Positions 21,050 to 33,798 of a stretch of DNA of 64,000 nucleotides are shown piece by piece. The DNA is from Cepaea nemoralis (taxonomy: Eukaryota > Mollusca > Gastropoda > Stylommatophora > Helicidae), in NCBI GenBank assembly GCA_014155875.1, contig JACEFZ010003406.1:127501-191500 (forward strand). The letters run 5' to 3'. The notes below the pieces were generated by a model that was not told the DNA's origin, did not search any database, and saw only the letters and a program-made list of their open reading frames with translations. Made by a program: the position numbers and the translations under genes. Within the stretch, counting starts at the first letter, position 1. The number at the start of each line of letters is the position of its first letter.

Positions 21050-21640
21050 GAATATAACCAAATCCCCTTTCCAGTTGACAGTAATCAAAATCCTTTGCCG
21101 GGTGACAGTAATCGACAAACTATACATATTTTGTTGACAATAATCAACATCTCTTGGCGGTTGACAGTGGTTAAAATCCCTTGTCGGGTGACAGTAATCA
21201 TAATCCCTTGCCGGTTGACAGAAATCACAATCCCTTGCCATTTGACAGTAATCAAACTCCCACAGCAAACAAAACATAATAAATCGCTTGCTAGTTAAAA
21301 ATAATGAAAATCTTTCGGCAGCTGATGACAATAGAAATCTTTCGGCAGTTACATTCAGTGACTATCCATCGGCAATGGAAGTAATGGCAATCCCTTGGCA
21401 GATGGAATTATTGAACAATTATCGGCAGTTGAAAATAATTAACATCCCTTGGCAGTTGGAAATAATGAATATCCCTTACAGTTGGAAATAAAGAACATGC
21501 CTCGCAGTTAGAAACAATGAACATCCCTCGGCATATGGAAATAATGAAAACTCCCCGGATGTGACAATAATGTAAATCTCTTGGCAGTTGGAAATAACTA
21601 TAAAATCCAGCAGCAGTTGTAAATAATGAACATCGCCAGC
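21050..21640. repeat. Degenerate minisatellite, ~28-30 bp units
   Basis: Units follow the form CCCTTGCCGGTTGACAGTAA plus TCA-rich spacer. They drift to CCCTTGGCAGTTGGAAATAA towards the right. Units are variable in length and sequence, so the array is old. Confidence 0.8.
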
Positions 21641-22559
21641 AGGTTAAACATGGTAAGGAGTGGGCTGAATAGGCCATTGCCTTGACAAAAGGCACACGTT
21701 GGAACACCTCCCCACAGTTATGATTATTATAGTATGTGCTGAACAAGACAAATAAACGTGGTCCAAAACAGTACCATGTTGAAGCTGAGAGTATCGACCT
21801 ATAATGGCTATATGTGGGATTATACAGATCAGCTGTAGAACGAACACAACGCAGGCAAGGTTTTTCCTAGATGAATGAAAGAAGTGAAGCATGAGATCAC
21901 ATATAGTTGTTACATCGGTCCTCTGAGTTTACTTACAACTTTCAACTTCTCCCTGCGAGATATGTTACTTTGACCGACTCTATTGCCCCTGTTCCTTGGG
22001 TTGGAGCCTGGACAATTCATTACATGAAACCTTTGGGAGAAACTTCAACCAAACCTAGGCCTAATCCTAGCCGCTGCTGAATCATGGCCTGGCTACGTCC
22101 TAATATGTATCGCTGAAGATGTGAAGTTCCAGCACCGGTCTTGCACACCCCGGTAATTTTTGGGATTGGATAGGGACAGGAGAGCTCTGCAGTAGTCTCC
22201 GTGAAGATGGTACTTTGGTACAGAGCTGCGAGAAAAGTCTTCACCAAGTTTCACTCTATTGGTGCAAGCCTTTTTCAGGACCTAGACGACCAGAATCCAT
22301 TGTAATTGATTCATTACATCTGTCCACAGTCTACCAGAGGATAAACAACCGACTAACCAACCAACTGACCTACTGTATTCTGTTGGTTTCCATAATCCTT
22401 CTTATCACAGGCAAAATGCTAGGAATCCAATGGTCGAATCAGAAGACCAATATTTAAGTGCTCCAAGATCACCCATACCAGGACTAGTCTCGCCGTGTTG
22501 TGGGTCACGTCCCGAGACGAGAGGATCTGGGGACGTGTGTGACAATCGGATGCTATAAC

Positions 22560-22965
<406 letters not shown>

Positions 22966-23291
22966 AGTGGTTTTCCAGATGCCTGCTCCGATTTTCTTTG
23001 ACGAAGTAATATGTTCCTTTGCTCCTTTCTTTGCCTGTTTTTATTGTAAATCCAGATTCTTTCATTCCTCTCACTCCCATCCTGATCTCTGGAATGTTTT
23101 CATGCAGTGGGCCACTTTTTCCAGTACCCCTACCCCGTCCAACCTCATACGCGAAGTTCTAATCAGGGCCCATCCCAGCCTCACATTAATAATCCTGCGA
23201 CCAAGTCAGCCACATTTCGAAAATTAATTTAAAAGGGATTGTTGTCTAAAGTAGGTAGCGTTAATATAGCTGGTTCATACCTATTTCACAG

Positions 23292-23416
23292 ATGAGGACG
23301 GTCCTTACTACTGGCACGTCAAAAGTGGAACAATCCAGAGACATCATCCACCTCCGGCCCCTCCAGATGGGCCTGCACTCTGCTCACCGCGACCACTCCC
23401 TGCCGCCTCAGAAACG
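23292..23416 (+). CDS. APBB: APBB exon: rest of WW domain, copy 1
   Basis: The acceptor CCTATTTCACAG ends at 23291 and the donor is GTAAGA at 23417. It is 125 bp: two bases complete Asp, then 41 codons including EDGPYYWHVKSGTIQRHHPP and a Pro-rich tail PAPPDGPALCSPRPLPAASE. YYWH and GTxQ match the Fe65 WW core (YYWHIPTGTTQWEPP in human APBB1). The second signature Trp of the WW fold is not seen: after GTIQ comes RHHPPP. Loss of that Trp would be expected to change or weaken binding to Pro-rich ligands. The exon changes phase, so it cannot be used together with copy 2. Confidence 0.85.
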
Positions 23417-24124
23417 GTAAGATTCATAACCTTTTATTGTGCTGTTTTCTCTCCTCTCAGGAGGATGCTGGTGTGCTGTTGTACCAGTATTTGTGTGTGT
23501 CTGTCACCGCGAAGCCGCAAACTCCCAAAAGGGAATGAATTAATTGTCTTCCAGCATTACGTCTTCTTTGTATCCATGTAATTGCTCCACATGGAGCATT
23601 CTTGGCAGACAAGTCTGGCAGTTGGAGGCGGGATCAGCCATGGTCTCCATTGTGATGGAGTCTGTCTAGAACTTAAAATGTGCACGCTATATAAACTTTA
23701 CTTGAATATTACTTTGGCCCACACCCACTCCATTTGAGAGCAGGCTCGATGTAGATGTCAACAAGCTCAGGTTGACTGCTGCTTCTTTTAAATATATGTT
23801 AGTGTCTGAGGGGGCATGAGAAAAGACCGAGAGAATGACATAAATTTTCCTGGTGCTGGTAGTTATAATCAACCCCCCCCTTTGCACACTGCTTGATGAG
23901 GGTCGTGCAGTGGTGAAATGTGTGTGCTGTTGTTTATATTGGTAAAAAAATTTCGCTCACCAGTTCCCGTTTTTTTAAGTAGTGAAGTTGAACAACTGAA
24001 AAAAGCAGAGCCTACAACAGTCAGAAAACAATACTCTGCATCGCTTGTTTACGATACGATACATGGATGTTAACATCTACACTTTGCGTGATCATTTTTG
24101 TAGTTTTGTTGCTTGAACTTTTAT

Positions 24125-24420
24125 GTTGGAGGTCTGCAGGCGAATCGAAAGAACGCTTATTCTTAAACACCGTGCTGATGCCAGGGTAGCGGGTTTAACC
24201 CCCACACGGTCAGCTGGACTAACATGTTGCTTCTCGTACTTGATTTTGGGGAAAGTAAAAACAAGTACCTCTGAAGTGGAGGGGTTTCACCTGAGGCGTG
24301 GGACACTGGTATTAGGCAAAGCTAATCCACAAGCAAAATTTAGTCCAATGCATAGAAGTAGTAGGACTAATAATTTCGCTTGAGTTCAAAACGAGAGAGC
24401 CCACACAAAAAAAAAAAACA
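24125..24420 (+). mobile_element. SINE, class-II-like head (copy in unit 1)
   Basis: Orthologous copy of 34608-34915 within the duplicated segment. Compared with that copy it has many one-base deletions, for example CACCGTGCTGATGCC against CACCTGTGCTGATGCC. The body with TCACCTGAGGCGTGGGACA and CACAAGCAAAATTTAGTCC is intact enough to recognise. Confidence 0.8.
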
Positions 24421-25619
24421 TTTAACTCAATCCACATTTACACCCGGCCATCTCTCCACGCGGTCACGTAAGGCTGTTTCTTTTGCCGTGACACGTGTCC
24501 CCCGGGACATTTGCTGTCACTTGCACCGCCGTCTTGACAGACGAAGCTTGTTACATTTTACTTCATGCACAAAACCTGGGTAACGACAGACAGGAGAGAG
24601 ATAGAAAGGGGGGGGGGGGGGGGGGGGGGGTTTAGACGACCGACACGACATTGGTGGAGTAGTTGGAAATAACATAAAATCCAGCGGCAGTTGTAAATAA
24701 TGAACATCGCCAGCAGGTTAAACCTGGTAAGGAGTGGGCTGAATAGGCCATTGCCTTGACAAAAGGCACACGTTGGAACAACCCCCACAGTTATGATTAT
24801 TATAGTATGTGCTGAACAAGACAAATAAAACGTGGTCCAAAACAGTACATGTTGAAGCTGAGAGTATCGACTATAATGGCTATATGTGGGATTATACAGA
24901 TCAGCTGTAGAACGAACACAAAGCAGGCAAGGTTTTTCCTAGATGAATGAAAGAAGTGAAGCATGAGATCACATATAGTTGTTACATCGGTCCTCTGAGT
25001 TTACTTACAACTTTCAACTTCTCCCTGCGAGATATGTTACTTTGACCGACTCTATTGCCCCTGTTCCTGGGTTGGAGCCTGGACAATTCATTACATGAAA
25101 CCTTTGGGAGAAACTTCAACCGAACCTAGGCCTAATCCTAGCCGCTGCTGAATCATGGCCTGGCTACGTCCTAATATGTATCGCTGAAGATGTGAAGTTC
25201 CAGCACCGGTCTTGCACACCCCGGTAATTTTGGGATTGGATAGGGACAGGAGAGCTCTGCAGTAGTCTCCGTGAAGATGGTACTTTGGTACAGAGCTGCG
25301 AGAAAAGTCTTCACCAAGTTCACTCTATTGGTGCAAGCCTTTTTCAGGACCTAGACGACCAGAATCATTGTAATTGATTCATTACATCTGTCCACAGTCT
25401 ACCAGAGGATAAACAACCGAATAACCAACCAACTGACCTACTGTACTGTGGGGTTGGTTCCATAATCCTTCTTATCACAGGCAAAATGCTAGGAATCCAA
25501 TGGTCGAATCAGAAGACCAATATTTAAGGCTCCAAGATCACCCATACCAGGATAGTCTCGCCGTGTTGTGGTCACGTCCCGAGACGAGAGGATCTGGGGA
25601 CGTGTGTGACAATCGGATG

Positions 25620-26250
<631 letters not shown>

Positions 26251-26546
26251 TTTTCCAGATGCCTGCTCCGATTTTCTTTGCTCCTTTCTTGCTGTTTTTG
26301 TTGTAAATCCAGATTCTTTCATTCCTCTCACCCCCATCCGATCTCTGGAATGTTTTCATGCAGTGGGCCATTTTTCCAGTACCCTTACCTCATTCAACCT
26401 CATACGCGAAGTTCTAATCAGGGCCCATCCCAGCCTCAAATTAATAATCCTGCGACCAAGTCAGCCACATTTCGAAAATTAATTTAAAAGACATTGTTGT
26501 CCAAAGTAGGTAGCGTTGATATAGCTGGTGCATACCTATTTCACAG

Positions 26547-26671
26547 ATGAGGACGGTCCTTATTACTGGCACGTCAAAAGTGGAACAATCCAGAGACATC
26601 ATCCACCTCCGGCCCCTCCAGATGGGCCTGCACTCTGCTCACCGCGACCACTCCCTGCCGCCTCGGAAACG
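26547..26671 (+). CDS. APBB: APBB exon: rest of WW domain, copy 2
   Basis: Same splice signals and 125-bp length as 23292-23416. Only two bases differ, both silent: TAC/TAT for Tyr and TCA/TCG for Ser. It would encode exactly the same peptide. Use of both copies in one mRNA would shift the frame, because each copy expects one base of a split codon before it. Either one is skipped, the two are alternatives, or the duplication is not real in the genome. The intron just after it carries the hAT insertion. Confidence 0.8.
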
Positions 26672-27185
26672 GTAAGATTCATAACCTTTTATTGTGCGTG
26701 TGTTTTCTTCTCTCAGGAGGATGCATGCATAGTTGCCATTCTAGATATTTTATATCCAGATCTAGAGGTTTTTGTCGGCATCTGGATACCGTTTTCTGAC
26801 GTCTGGGATGCTGGATGCAATTCTAGATACTTTTCATTTGGAGTCGGTATTATGAATACTTTCTAGTTTACTTTTTCTTCGGTGTCATATTGGCCCTTTT
26901 ATGTTGGTCCGGAGCGAGAAATTATGGTACTGACTTATTTAAACGTTTGAACTGACTTGGATCAACGCTCAACAATCTGGCAGCCCCCCTTTCCCACCCC
27001 CCCCCCCCCCCCGGTAATGAGTAAAAGGGCGCATAGGGGCACGAAGAAACATTTAAACTTAAAGAATTTGGCTGCAATTGGTAACCGATGATGCATCGGT
27101 TAATGGTTAGTATCAGCCATGGCGTGTATGCATAATTGAAGGAAGATACACATCTTTAATCCTCTATAAATGTGCGTGTCATTCC

Positions 27186-28424
27186 TTGCAGCTAGCATTA
27201 TCACATGCCTCATCAGAATGTTTACCAAGGAATCTGAATTCCTTATTGCTAAAACACATAACTGGTTCTCCAAATCATCTGTCAGACAACAGCAATAAAA
27301 ATTTATCTAAAGCATTAAATGATAGTTCCTCACCACTGAAAATTCTGTCATATTGCAAAACTAGATGGTTATCAATTCAACCAGCTGTTGAAGTAATTGT
27401 GAACCAATGGTTGGAGTTGAAGACATACTTCGAAATAACAAGACAAAATGAAAAATGCTACACAGCTGAAATACTATATGGAATGTACAGTGGTGAAACA
27501 AATTTGGCATTCCTTCTCTTATTACAACCCATTTTAAGTGAAGTGCATAAAGTTAATAAACTATTTGAATCTCAAAATGTTGATAAAGTTAAATTACTTG
27601 ACGACCTCACTTTGTTATTTCACTCAATTGGTAAAAGACTTATATTGCCAACTTGTAAAGCTGACTTGTTCACTTGCACTATAGAGAGCTATTTGGCTCC
27701 CAAGCCATACCTGGGATACCAAATCGAATCAAAAATTGATGGTTTAAAAACAAAAGGACTGTTAACAGAAAATGAAGAGAACGACTTAAGAAAGTGCTGT
27801 CAAGATTTTCTTGTCTCATTATTCGATCAACTGAAGCAGAGACTTCCTGAAAACTTAGATGTATTGAAAAATATTTCACTCTTTTCTATTAACAACATAT
27901 CTCAGCCAGTAAAGGACATACCTAAATATTGTCAAGTTATTAAATTTTATATAATTTTTAGATAATAGTGTGGCGGAAGCAGAATATTAGTTAACCACAT
28001 AAATTTGGTTGACTGGACAAACAAAACAGAAACTGAAGCTTTTTTGGGTGAAGTAAGACAATTTAAAGATGTCTCAGGTAACAGTCCATTCTGTGAGCTC
28101 TCTGAATGTGCAATGTCTGCCATGATACTACCCCATTCAAATGCTGATGCGGAAAGAGTTTTCAGTACTGTGAATTATACAAAATGTAAACTAAGAAACA
28201 GGATGAAACTTGATCTCTTAAATGCTATATTGACAATAAGATTTGGCCTGATGAGAGCAGGAAAATGCTGTTCAACTTATCAGCTCCCTGATCGTGTAAT
28301 AAAAGAAATTGGAACAGTTAAAGCATACCAGAGTCACTTTGAATCTGAAGCTTCAACTTCATCATCCAAGCTAAGTGCATCTTGTGAGACAGGCATCAGT
28401 GAAGATGAGGACATAATTCTATAG
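27186..28424 (+). pseudogene. hAT transposase remnant
   Basis: Frame 1 (27186-27962) begins after a TTCCTTGCAG-like acceptor and contains ALSHASSECLPRNLNSLLLK, ILSYCKTRWLSIQPAVEVIV and ESYLAPKPYLGYQIESKI. Frame 2 (28005-28424) contains the hAT C-terminal dimerisation motif: MSAMILPHSNADAERVFSTV, then CKLRNRMKLDLLNAILTIRF. A short gap with stops (27962-28005) separates them. The DNA-binding zinc-finger N terminus is not found upstream, so the element is internally deleted or the 5' exon is lost. This resembles the group of hAT transposases related to vertebrate ZBED5/FAM200-type proteins. Not functional as read. Confidence 0.8.
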
Positions 28425-28508
28425 GTAAGTTACATCAATTTTCTTTTTAATTATTCTTTTTCTTCTTCTTTCTTCTTCTTCGTTCATCCGGAGTTTTTTT
28501 TTCCGGAT

Positions 28509-28620
28509 GTGATTGCGTTGTGCCTGTTTACAGCAGAGCTGCGTTCTTGCGCCGTTAGGCCGACACATCCGACTTCTGCGGGCATTTGTTGACCTGGGTT
28601 AACCTTCCCGGGGGTTTCTT
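28509..28620. repeat. Dispersed repeat, copy 2
   Basis: Matches 1-118. It is preceded by a small inverted repeat, CATCCGGA...TCCGGATG (28486-28508). 28620-28915 has no recognisable content. Confidence 0.6.
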
Positions 28621-28917
28621 AGGACGTTTGACTCTCACTGTTGTGGTGTTATCTCCCATCCTAGCTGGCCCATATAGAACAGCCAAAGACATCCTGGTCA
28701 GCCCTCAAGGGAAGGCAGGGGCAGACCATGGGCATTCCCCGCCATCCAAGGAGGCTTCCATACTTGCAGAGCCAGACACACAGCGCTCTGGTACTGGGCT
28801 CACCCAAGGAATCGTCACGTCCTGCACATGGCTGCTTAGCCTCACTTCCGTATATTGGGCCTTCCGTTCACCATAGGCTGTTCTTCCGGAAACCAGAAGA
28901 ATGCAGTGTGCAGATGA

Positions 28918-29216
28918 CATCCACACAGTGAGCTTTCGATTCGGACTTCCGCACAATGGATTTGCTATCCGAAGCAATATTCCATTTCGGCCACTAGGAC
29001 ACTTTTCCACCTTTTTGAAAGCCCACACAGTGAGCTTTTGATTCGGACTTTCCACATAATGGATTTGCTGTCCAAGCAATATTCCATTTCGTGCCACTAG
29101 GACACTTTTTCCACCTTTTTTGAAAGCCCACACAGTGAGCTTTTGATTCGGACTTTCCACGTAATGGATCTCCTATCCAGCAATATTCCATTTCATGCCT
29201 CTGGGAGGCTTTTGTA
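28918..29216. repeat. Three tandem units of ~110 bp
   Basis: Each unit has CACACAGTGAGCTTTxGATT, then AATATTCCATTTCxxGCCAC and TAGGACACTTTTTCCACCTT. The minus-strand frames at 28705-29224 read through the units and are repeat products. It lies next to the LINE 3' end, and may be its 3' UTR or part of the hAT. Confidence 0.8.
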
Positions 29217-29347
29217 ACCGACATACCTGTGGTATGAAGTGTGGCAGTCTGAATACTTCTTCATACACCTTTAAATGTCAACCTGTATGTAGTTAAAGTA
29301 AGCTACGGTCAACTTGAGCTTGTTGATATCTCCATAGAGCTTGTCCT

Positions 29348-30176
29348 CTAATGAAGCAGGTGTGGACCAAATATCTTTCTCTGTTCTGCATATATTGGGC
29401 AATCCTGAAGCAAATGTTTTGCTGTCATTTTTCCAGTTCGACAATTACATTCATCGGTATCTCCTATCTTTAGTTTATTGAACAAGTGGTATTTCAGCCT
29501 GTTATGTCCTGTGCGGAGTCTGAAGATTGCTACTTGTTCTCTTCTCGTCAAGTTTGTTAATATGCATCATCCTTCTGGTGGCCTGGATGCTCTGATTCCC
29601 ATTTGGTTCTATAAGGTGCTTTTTATCAACCTCTTTGCCTCATTATAGGTTATGTCTATGTCAGGCTGTGGTAGTCGTCCGCCCTCTTTTGCCAGTCTGT
29701 CAGCCTCTTCATTTCCAGGTATACTGCAATGTGATGGGATCCACTGTATTACAACTTTTTTGGATTTCTGGCATAGACCATGGAGTGCTGCTCTTAGGTC
29801 AGCTATTTCTGTGCTGTTATTGCTCTTCAGTATTGAGACAGCTGACTTTGCATCTGTGAAGATAGCTATTTGCTTCTCTTTATTTTCCTCCATCAAGAGC
29901 ATTTCTGCTGCAGTTTTCAGAGCCTCTACCTCCGCTTTGAAGTTACTTGAAAACTTTCCAGTTGCCACTGAATGTGTTTTTTTCACTCCATTTTTTAAAT
30001 TTAGGAGAATTCCTCCTCCTCCATTCTCTATTGAATTTTTGGCTGATCCATCTGTATATGCATGGGTCCAATTGCTGCTTGGGTAATGTTCTTTTATGTA
30101 GTTTAGGGTTATTTCTCTTCTTTCGGTTTTCATGCTGAGTGTTCTTTTTCTCAATACCAGGAATGTTTTCTATCAT
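29348..30176 (-). pseudogene. LINE RNase H domain and C-terminal motif
   Basis: It shows all four acidic RNase H residues in context: HAYTDGSAKNS (Asp), FKAEVEALKTA (Glu), IFTDAKSAVSIL (Asp) and GNEEADRLAKEGG (Asp). A frameshift near 29600 separates the C-terminal piece with RLRTGHNRLKYHLF and CNCRTGK...HLLQDCP. This layout is common in RNase H-bearing animal LINEs. Confidence 0.85.
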
Positions 30177-30326
30177 CTCAGGCAGTTGCTGCTGTCTCCA
30201 AGCTGGGAACTTGTCTGCATTGTAATAGGTTTGACTGTTGATATGTTAAGTATGGGATCTGCCCTAATCTTTCGTTTTGCAGTTTCTACAAAGTTGCTAC
30301 GCTTCAGTCTTCCCTTTCCAAAACCA

Positions 30327-32066
30327 CTAAACCTTTTTATACATAGGGTGGTCTGTCAATCTTCTAAATTTTTCTGCTTGTTGCTGGGCTCTGCTATCTC
30401 TTCTATCCTGCATTGGTTGTAAACAAGTGATCTTTTCTAGTTCATTAATAGGCGTTGTCTTCAGGCTTCCAGTTATGATTCGCATTCCTTGATTTTGGAC
30501 TCTACTTATTTTGTTAAAGTTTGACTTAGCTGCTGTTGCCCAAGCTGCAATGCCATATTCCAGTACTGGCCTCACCCGTCCAGTATATAACTTCTTGAGA
30601 ACTTTCTCATCTGCTCCCCACGTTGTACCAGCAAGCTTTTTCATGATTGCCATTCTTTGCCTTGCTCTTGTTCGATTTTTCTCAACCTGTGTTTTCCATG
30701 TCAGGCGAAGATCAAAGGTGACTCCGAGATAGTTTGGATTTTCTTCATGGCGCAATATTTTTTCCATTCAATACCAGCTTAGGTTGCTGAGTTTTATTTG
30801 AGAGGGAGAACACTGTGCATGTTGTTTTCTCCTCACTTATCTTCACTAGCCATGATTTTGACCAGTCCTCTAGTGCTAATAAGGCTTGCTGTATTCTGCT
30901 GTTAGCTGTACTAATATATTCTTCAGATGTCCATATGGCTAGGTCATCTGCAAAGGATGATGTGTGTACTCTGGCTGGAAAATTTTCTGTGATGTCAGTT
31001 TATATATGCTAGGAATAATGTTGGTGAAAGAACTCCTCCTTGGGGGACACCTTGCTCCAACAGCATCATTTTGCTGGTTTGTCCTTGTACTTTTGTCCTG
31101 GCAGTTCTGTTCTCAAGGTAGTGGCTGATCCATTTGTACATTTTCCCACAAACATGCATTTTTTGCAGTTTTACTTTCAGTCCTTCCTTCCATACTTTAT
31201 CAAATGCTTTTTCTAAATCTATCCAGACCGCTAGTGTGTGCTTTTTCTCTTGGAAGGCATCCTCTATTTCCTGAGCTATATAGGTTATTTGATCTTCAGT
31301 GGATCTGTACTTTCTGAATCCTGCTTGGTGTGGTGTTAAGAGTTTGTTTTCTTCCAGATGCCATGTTAGCCTGCCATTGATAATGCGTTCCATTAATTTT
31401 CCTACACAGCTAAGTAGACTGATAGGTCGATAGCCATTTGGTTCTTCCAGGTCTTTTCCTTTCTTTGGGACTTGGTATTAGTATAGCTTCCTTCCATGCC
31501 TGTGGGACTATTCCCCTCTTCCAGCTGTAATTTAGGACTGCTAGTAGTTTCTTTTTTGCCTTAGTGCCTAGTCCTATTAGCATTTCATTTGTGATTCCAT
31601 CCTTTCCTGGTGATTTCTTCTTTTTTAGGGTATTCATTGCCTGTTCCATTTCTTCCATTGTTAGATTTGCCATCATATATTCTGCTGCTGTCTCTGTATT
31701 TCTATGATGTATCTGTTTGTCTTTGATTGCTTTCTTCTGTTCGGTTGTAATATCAATGTGGTTTGCATTTGCATAGTGTTCCATTAGTGCATTTGCAGCC
31801 TTTTTTCCTGTAAGCAAGGCATTTCCTTGTTTAATTGTTATTTGTTTGTTTCTAGGTCCTTCATTGTTCATGGCTTTCACTAGTTTCCATAGTTTGTTTC
31901 CATCCCTGTCAAAATTCAGGTTTTCTGTTTTTTCCCTCCAACAATCTCTTGTTGTTTGATTTACTGTTCTTTTATATTTTGCTGAGATGGCTTTGAGAGA
32001 GATATTCGCTTCAATTGTTTGTTCTCTCTCTGCTGTCTTCCTGGCATCTTCAACTTTGTCCTCCAA
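30327..32066 (-). pseudogene. LINE reverse transcriptase, three frames
   Basis: The upstream part 32066-31410 has KKKKSPGKDGITNEMLIGLG and VPQAWKEAILIPSPK. The middle part 31393-30995 has PHQAGFRKYRSTEDQITYIA, WIDLEKAFDKVWKEGL (catalytic Asp) and GVPQGGVLSPTLFLAYIN. Around 30970-30940 the frame shifts and FADDLAIWTSEEYIS carries the catalytic Asp pair. The last part, 30767-30327, has NPNYLGVTFDLRLTWKTQVE and VRPVLEYGIAAWATAAKSN. Breaks are near 31400, 31000 and 30770. Confidence 0.85.
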
Positions 32067-32079
32067 ACTTTGTAGTTCT

Positions 32080-33129
32080 TCAGTCCAGTATGGTTTGTAA
32101 TTTTTTCCTCGCTCCTCTTGGAATGGACTCAGTGGCTGCCTGTATTATCGCTCTGTTTAGACTTTCCACCATTTGCTTTATGTTGCCATATCGTGTATTT
32201 ATGTTTTCACAATATTTGTCTGTTAGTATGGCAAATCTGTCCCAATCTGCTCGTTTGTAATTCCAGCGGGGCAAGGGCTTTTGCTCCTGTGGAACATACT
32301 CCATATTCATTACAAGCTTGATTGGTCTGTGGTCACTACCTGCTAATTGGTCCAGCACATGGCGATCGATTTTGTGGAGGATGTCTCCTGTGCAGAAAGC
32401 TAAGTCTGGAGTAGAAGTGGTAAGCCATCTTCTGGAGTAGAAGCTCGGTGTGTCATCCGCTTTGTTGAGTAGATGGAGATTTGAGTCTATTTCCCAGTCC
32501 TCCAATTCATCTCCTCTTTTGTCAGTATCTGGGTATCCCCATCTTTCTGAACGGCTATTAAAGTCTCCGACAATAATGCAGTTTGTGTCAGTTATTTTCA
32601 TGTTTGAGAGTGTAAGGTCCTTATCTGCTGGGCTATACAGATTGTAGATTCTTATTTTCACGTCCTTTATCATTATATCAACACCTATAATTTCCGTTTG
32701 GTTGTCAGAGATCACAGATACTTCGCTGCAAGGTATTGTATTTCGTGTAAGTATTAGAACTCCTCCTTTGTGTCCTTCGCGGTCGAAACGTGTGGCCTGA
32801 TATCCTCTGACTGAGAATTTGTGATTGGCGTTGAGGTGTGTCTCTTGAATGCATGCCACATCTATTCTATCTTTATGAAGACGCTGTGTTAGGGAGTCTT
32901 TCTTCTTGTAAACTCCTTCGGCATTCCACTGTAGTATGTTGAGTGTCCGGGGTATTTGGTCAATAGCTCTTAACCTACTCCTCTGTGCCTTGACTCCACA
33001 GCACAGGGGAAGGTGACCACCAGTAGTCATGGGTGGACCCCCTCGAGGCAGGGGGCCCGGCACTATCGCCGCCTGATGGGACTTCACGGGATTAGCACCA
33101 TAACGATTAATTTTGATTTGTGACATCAT
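32080..33129 (-). CDS. LINE apurinic-like endonuclease
   Basis: 349 codons. After a Pro/Gly-rich start it shows the endonuclease signature in order: TLNILQWNAEGVYKKKDSL (Asn), ACIQETHLNANHKF (Glu), IYNLYSPADKDLTL (Tyr), CIIVGDFNSRSERWGYPD (Asp/Asn), TPDLAFCTGDILHK and LAGSDHRPIKLVMN (Asp-His). The enzyme nicks target DNA to prime reverse transcription. This part is uninterrupted, unlike the RT that follows. Confidence 0.85.
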   Translation of the reverse strand: MMSQIKINRYGANPVKSHQAAIVPGPLPRGGPPMTTGGHLPLCCGVKAQRSRLRAIDQIPRTLNILQWNAEGVYKKKDSLTQRLHKDRIDVACIQETHLNANHKFSVRGYQATRFDREGHKGGVLILTRNTIPCSEVSVISDNQTEIIGVDIMIKDVKIRIYNLYSPADKDLTLSNMKITDTNCIIVGDFNSRSERWGYPDTDKRGDELEDWEIDSNLHLLNKADDTPSFYSRRWLTTSTPDLAFCTGDILHKIDRHVLDQLAGSDHRPIKLVMNMEYVPQEQKPLPRWNYKRADWDRFAILTDKYCENINTRYGNIKQMVESLNRAIIQAATESIPRGARKKLQTILD

Positions 33130-33138
33130 GAATTAAGT

Positions 33139-33374
33139 TACGTTGCACTGCTTTGTCAAGCCTGTGGCTCAGTACATCCGATTTCGACAAGCATTTATTC
33201 GGGATGCTTTCCCTAGCCTTTGACTGTCCCCAGTCTACCTACAAGGCAGCAGGTTTTACGTTGCACTGCTTTGTCAAGCCTGTGGCTCAGTACATCCGAT
33301 TTCGACAAGCATTTATTCGGGATGCTTTCCCTAGCCTTTGACTGTCCCCAGTCTACCTACAAGGCAGCAGGTTT
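33139..33374 (-). repeat. Two 118-bp direct repeats at the LINE 5' end
   Basis: 33139-33256 and 33257-33374 are near-identical (TACGTTGCACTGCTTTGTCA to AAGGCAGCAGGTTT). They lie just upstream of the endonuclease frame. Duplicated 5' UTR monomers of this kind act as promoters in some LINEs, for example mouse L1; that function here is inference. From 33380 to 33525 a conserved-looking leader follows (GGCATAGCTCTTGGGGTCAT). Confidence 0.85.
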
Positions 33375-33539
33375 GTGTGTCTCTTCGTCTGGTCCCTCTC
33401 CCTTGACCTGTCCGACATGGGTGGCCCTACCAGTAGCTGTGCTACCTGTCGGCATAGCTCTTGGGGTCATTGGGACGCACAAGCCCCTCTACCTCGTCAC
33501 GGTGGACACACAGCAGAGGGGTATTATTCTTTTAATTCT

Positions 33540-33798
33540 TTTTATTTTTCTTTTTAAAGTTGCATACCCCTTACAGGACGGTGCAGTCAACATCAGAATT
33601 TTTCAGCTGCTGTTGATGTACTAGGCAAGATTACGCTCAGTAGTTTGCCATTGCTTTCTGAGCGACCGGCTCACATACCCCTGTAAGTTACCAGAGCGGC
33701 TCGAACCGCTGTCGGTTCGGGCGCAGCTGCGTTACTCACGAGAATATACGGGATTACGGCGACAGCCGTAAACTTTAGCCAGGGAGACCGGCAGTCAC
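33540..33798 (-). mobile_element. SINE with 'CAGAAAGCAATGGCAAACTAC' body, minus orientation
   Basis: T-rich left end, then the complement of the body with TAGTTTGCCATTGCTTTCTG and GCATACCCCTTACAGGACGG. The head side ends near GCCAGGGAGACCGGCAG. Same family as 6882-7150 and 57611-57885. Confidence 0.75.

Larger units (their letters stand above)
29220..33130 (-). mobile_element. Ingi-like LINE with endonuclease, RT and RNase H
   Basis: A minus-strand non-LTR retrotransposon inserted in the hAT element. Order of parts: endonuclease 33129-32080, RT 32066-30327, RNase H 30176-29609, and a C-terminal Cys/His motif 29551-29348 (LRTGHNRLKYHLFNKLKIG, then CNCRTGKMTAKHLLQDCP). The coding region is split by at least four frameshifts, so it is inactive as read. 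RNase H after RT puts it in the I/Ingi/Jockey group rather than with RTE. Confidence 0.85.
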
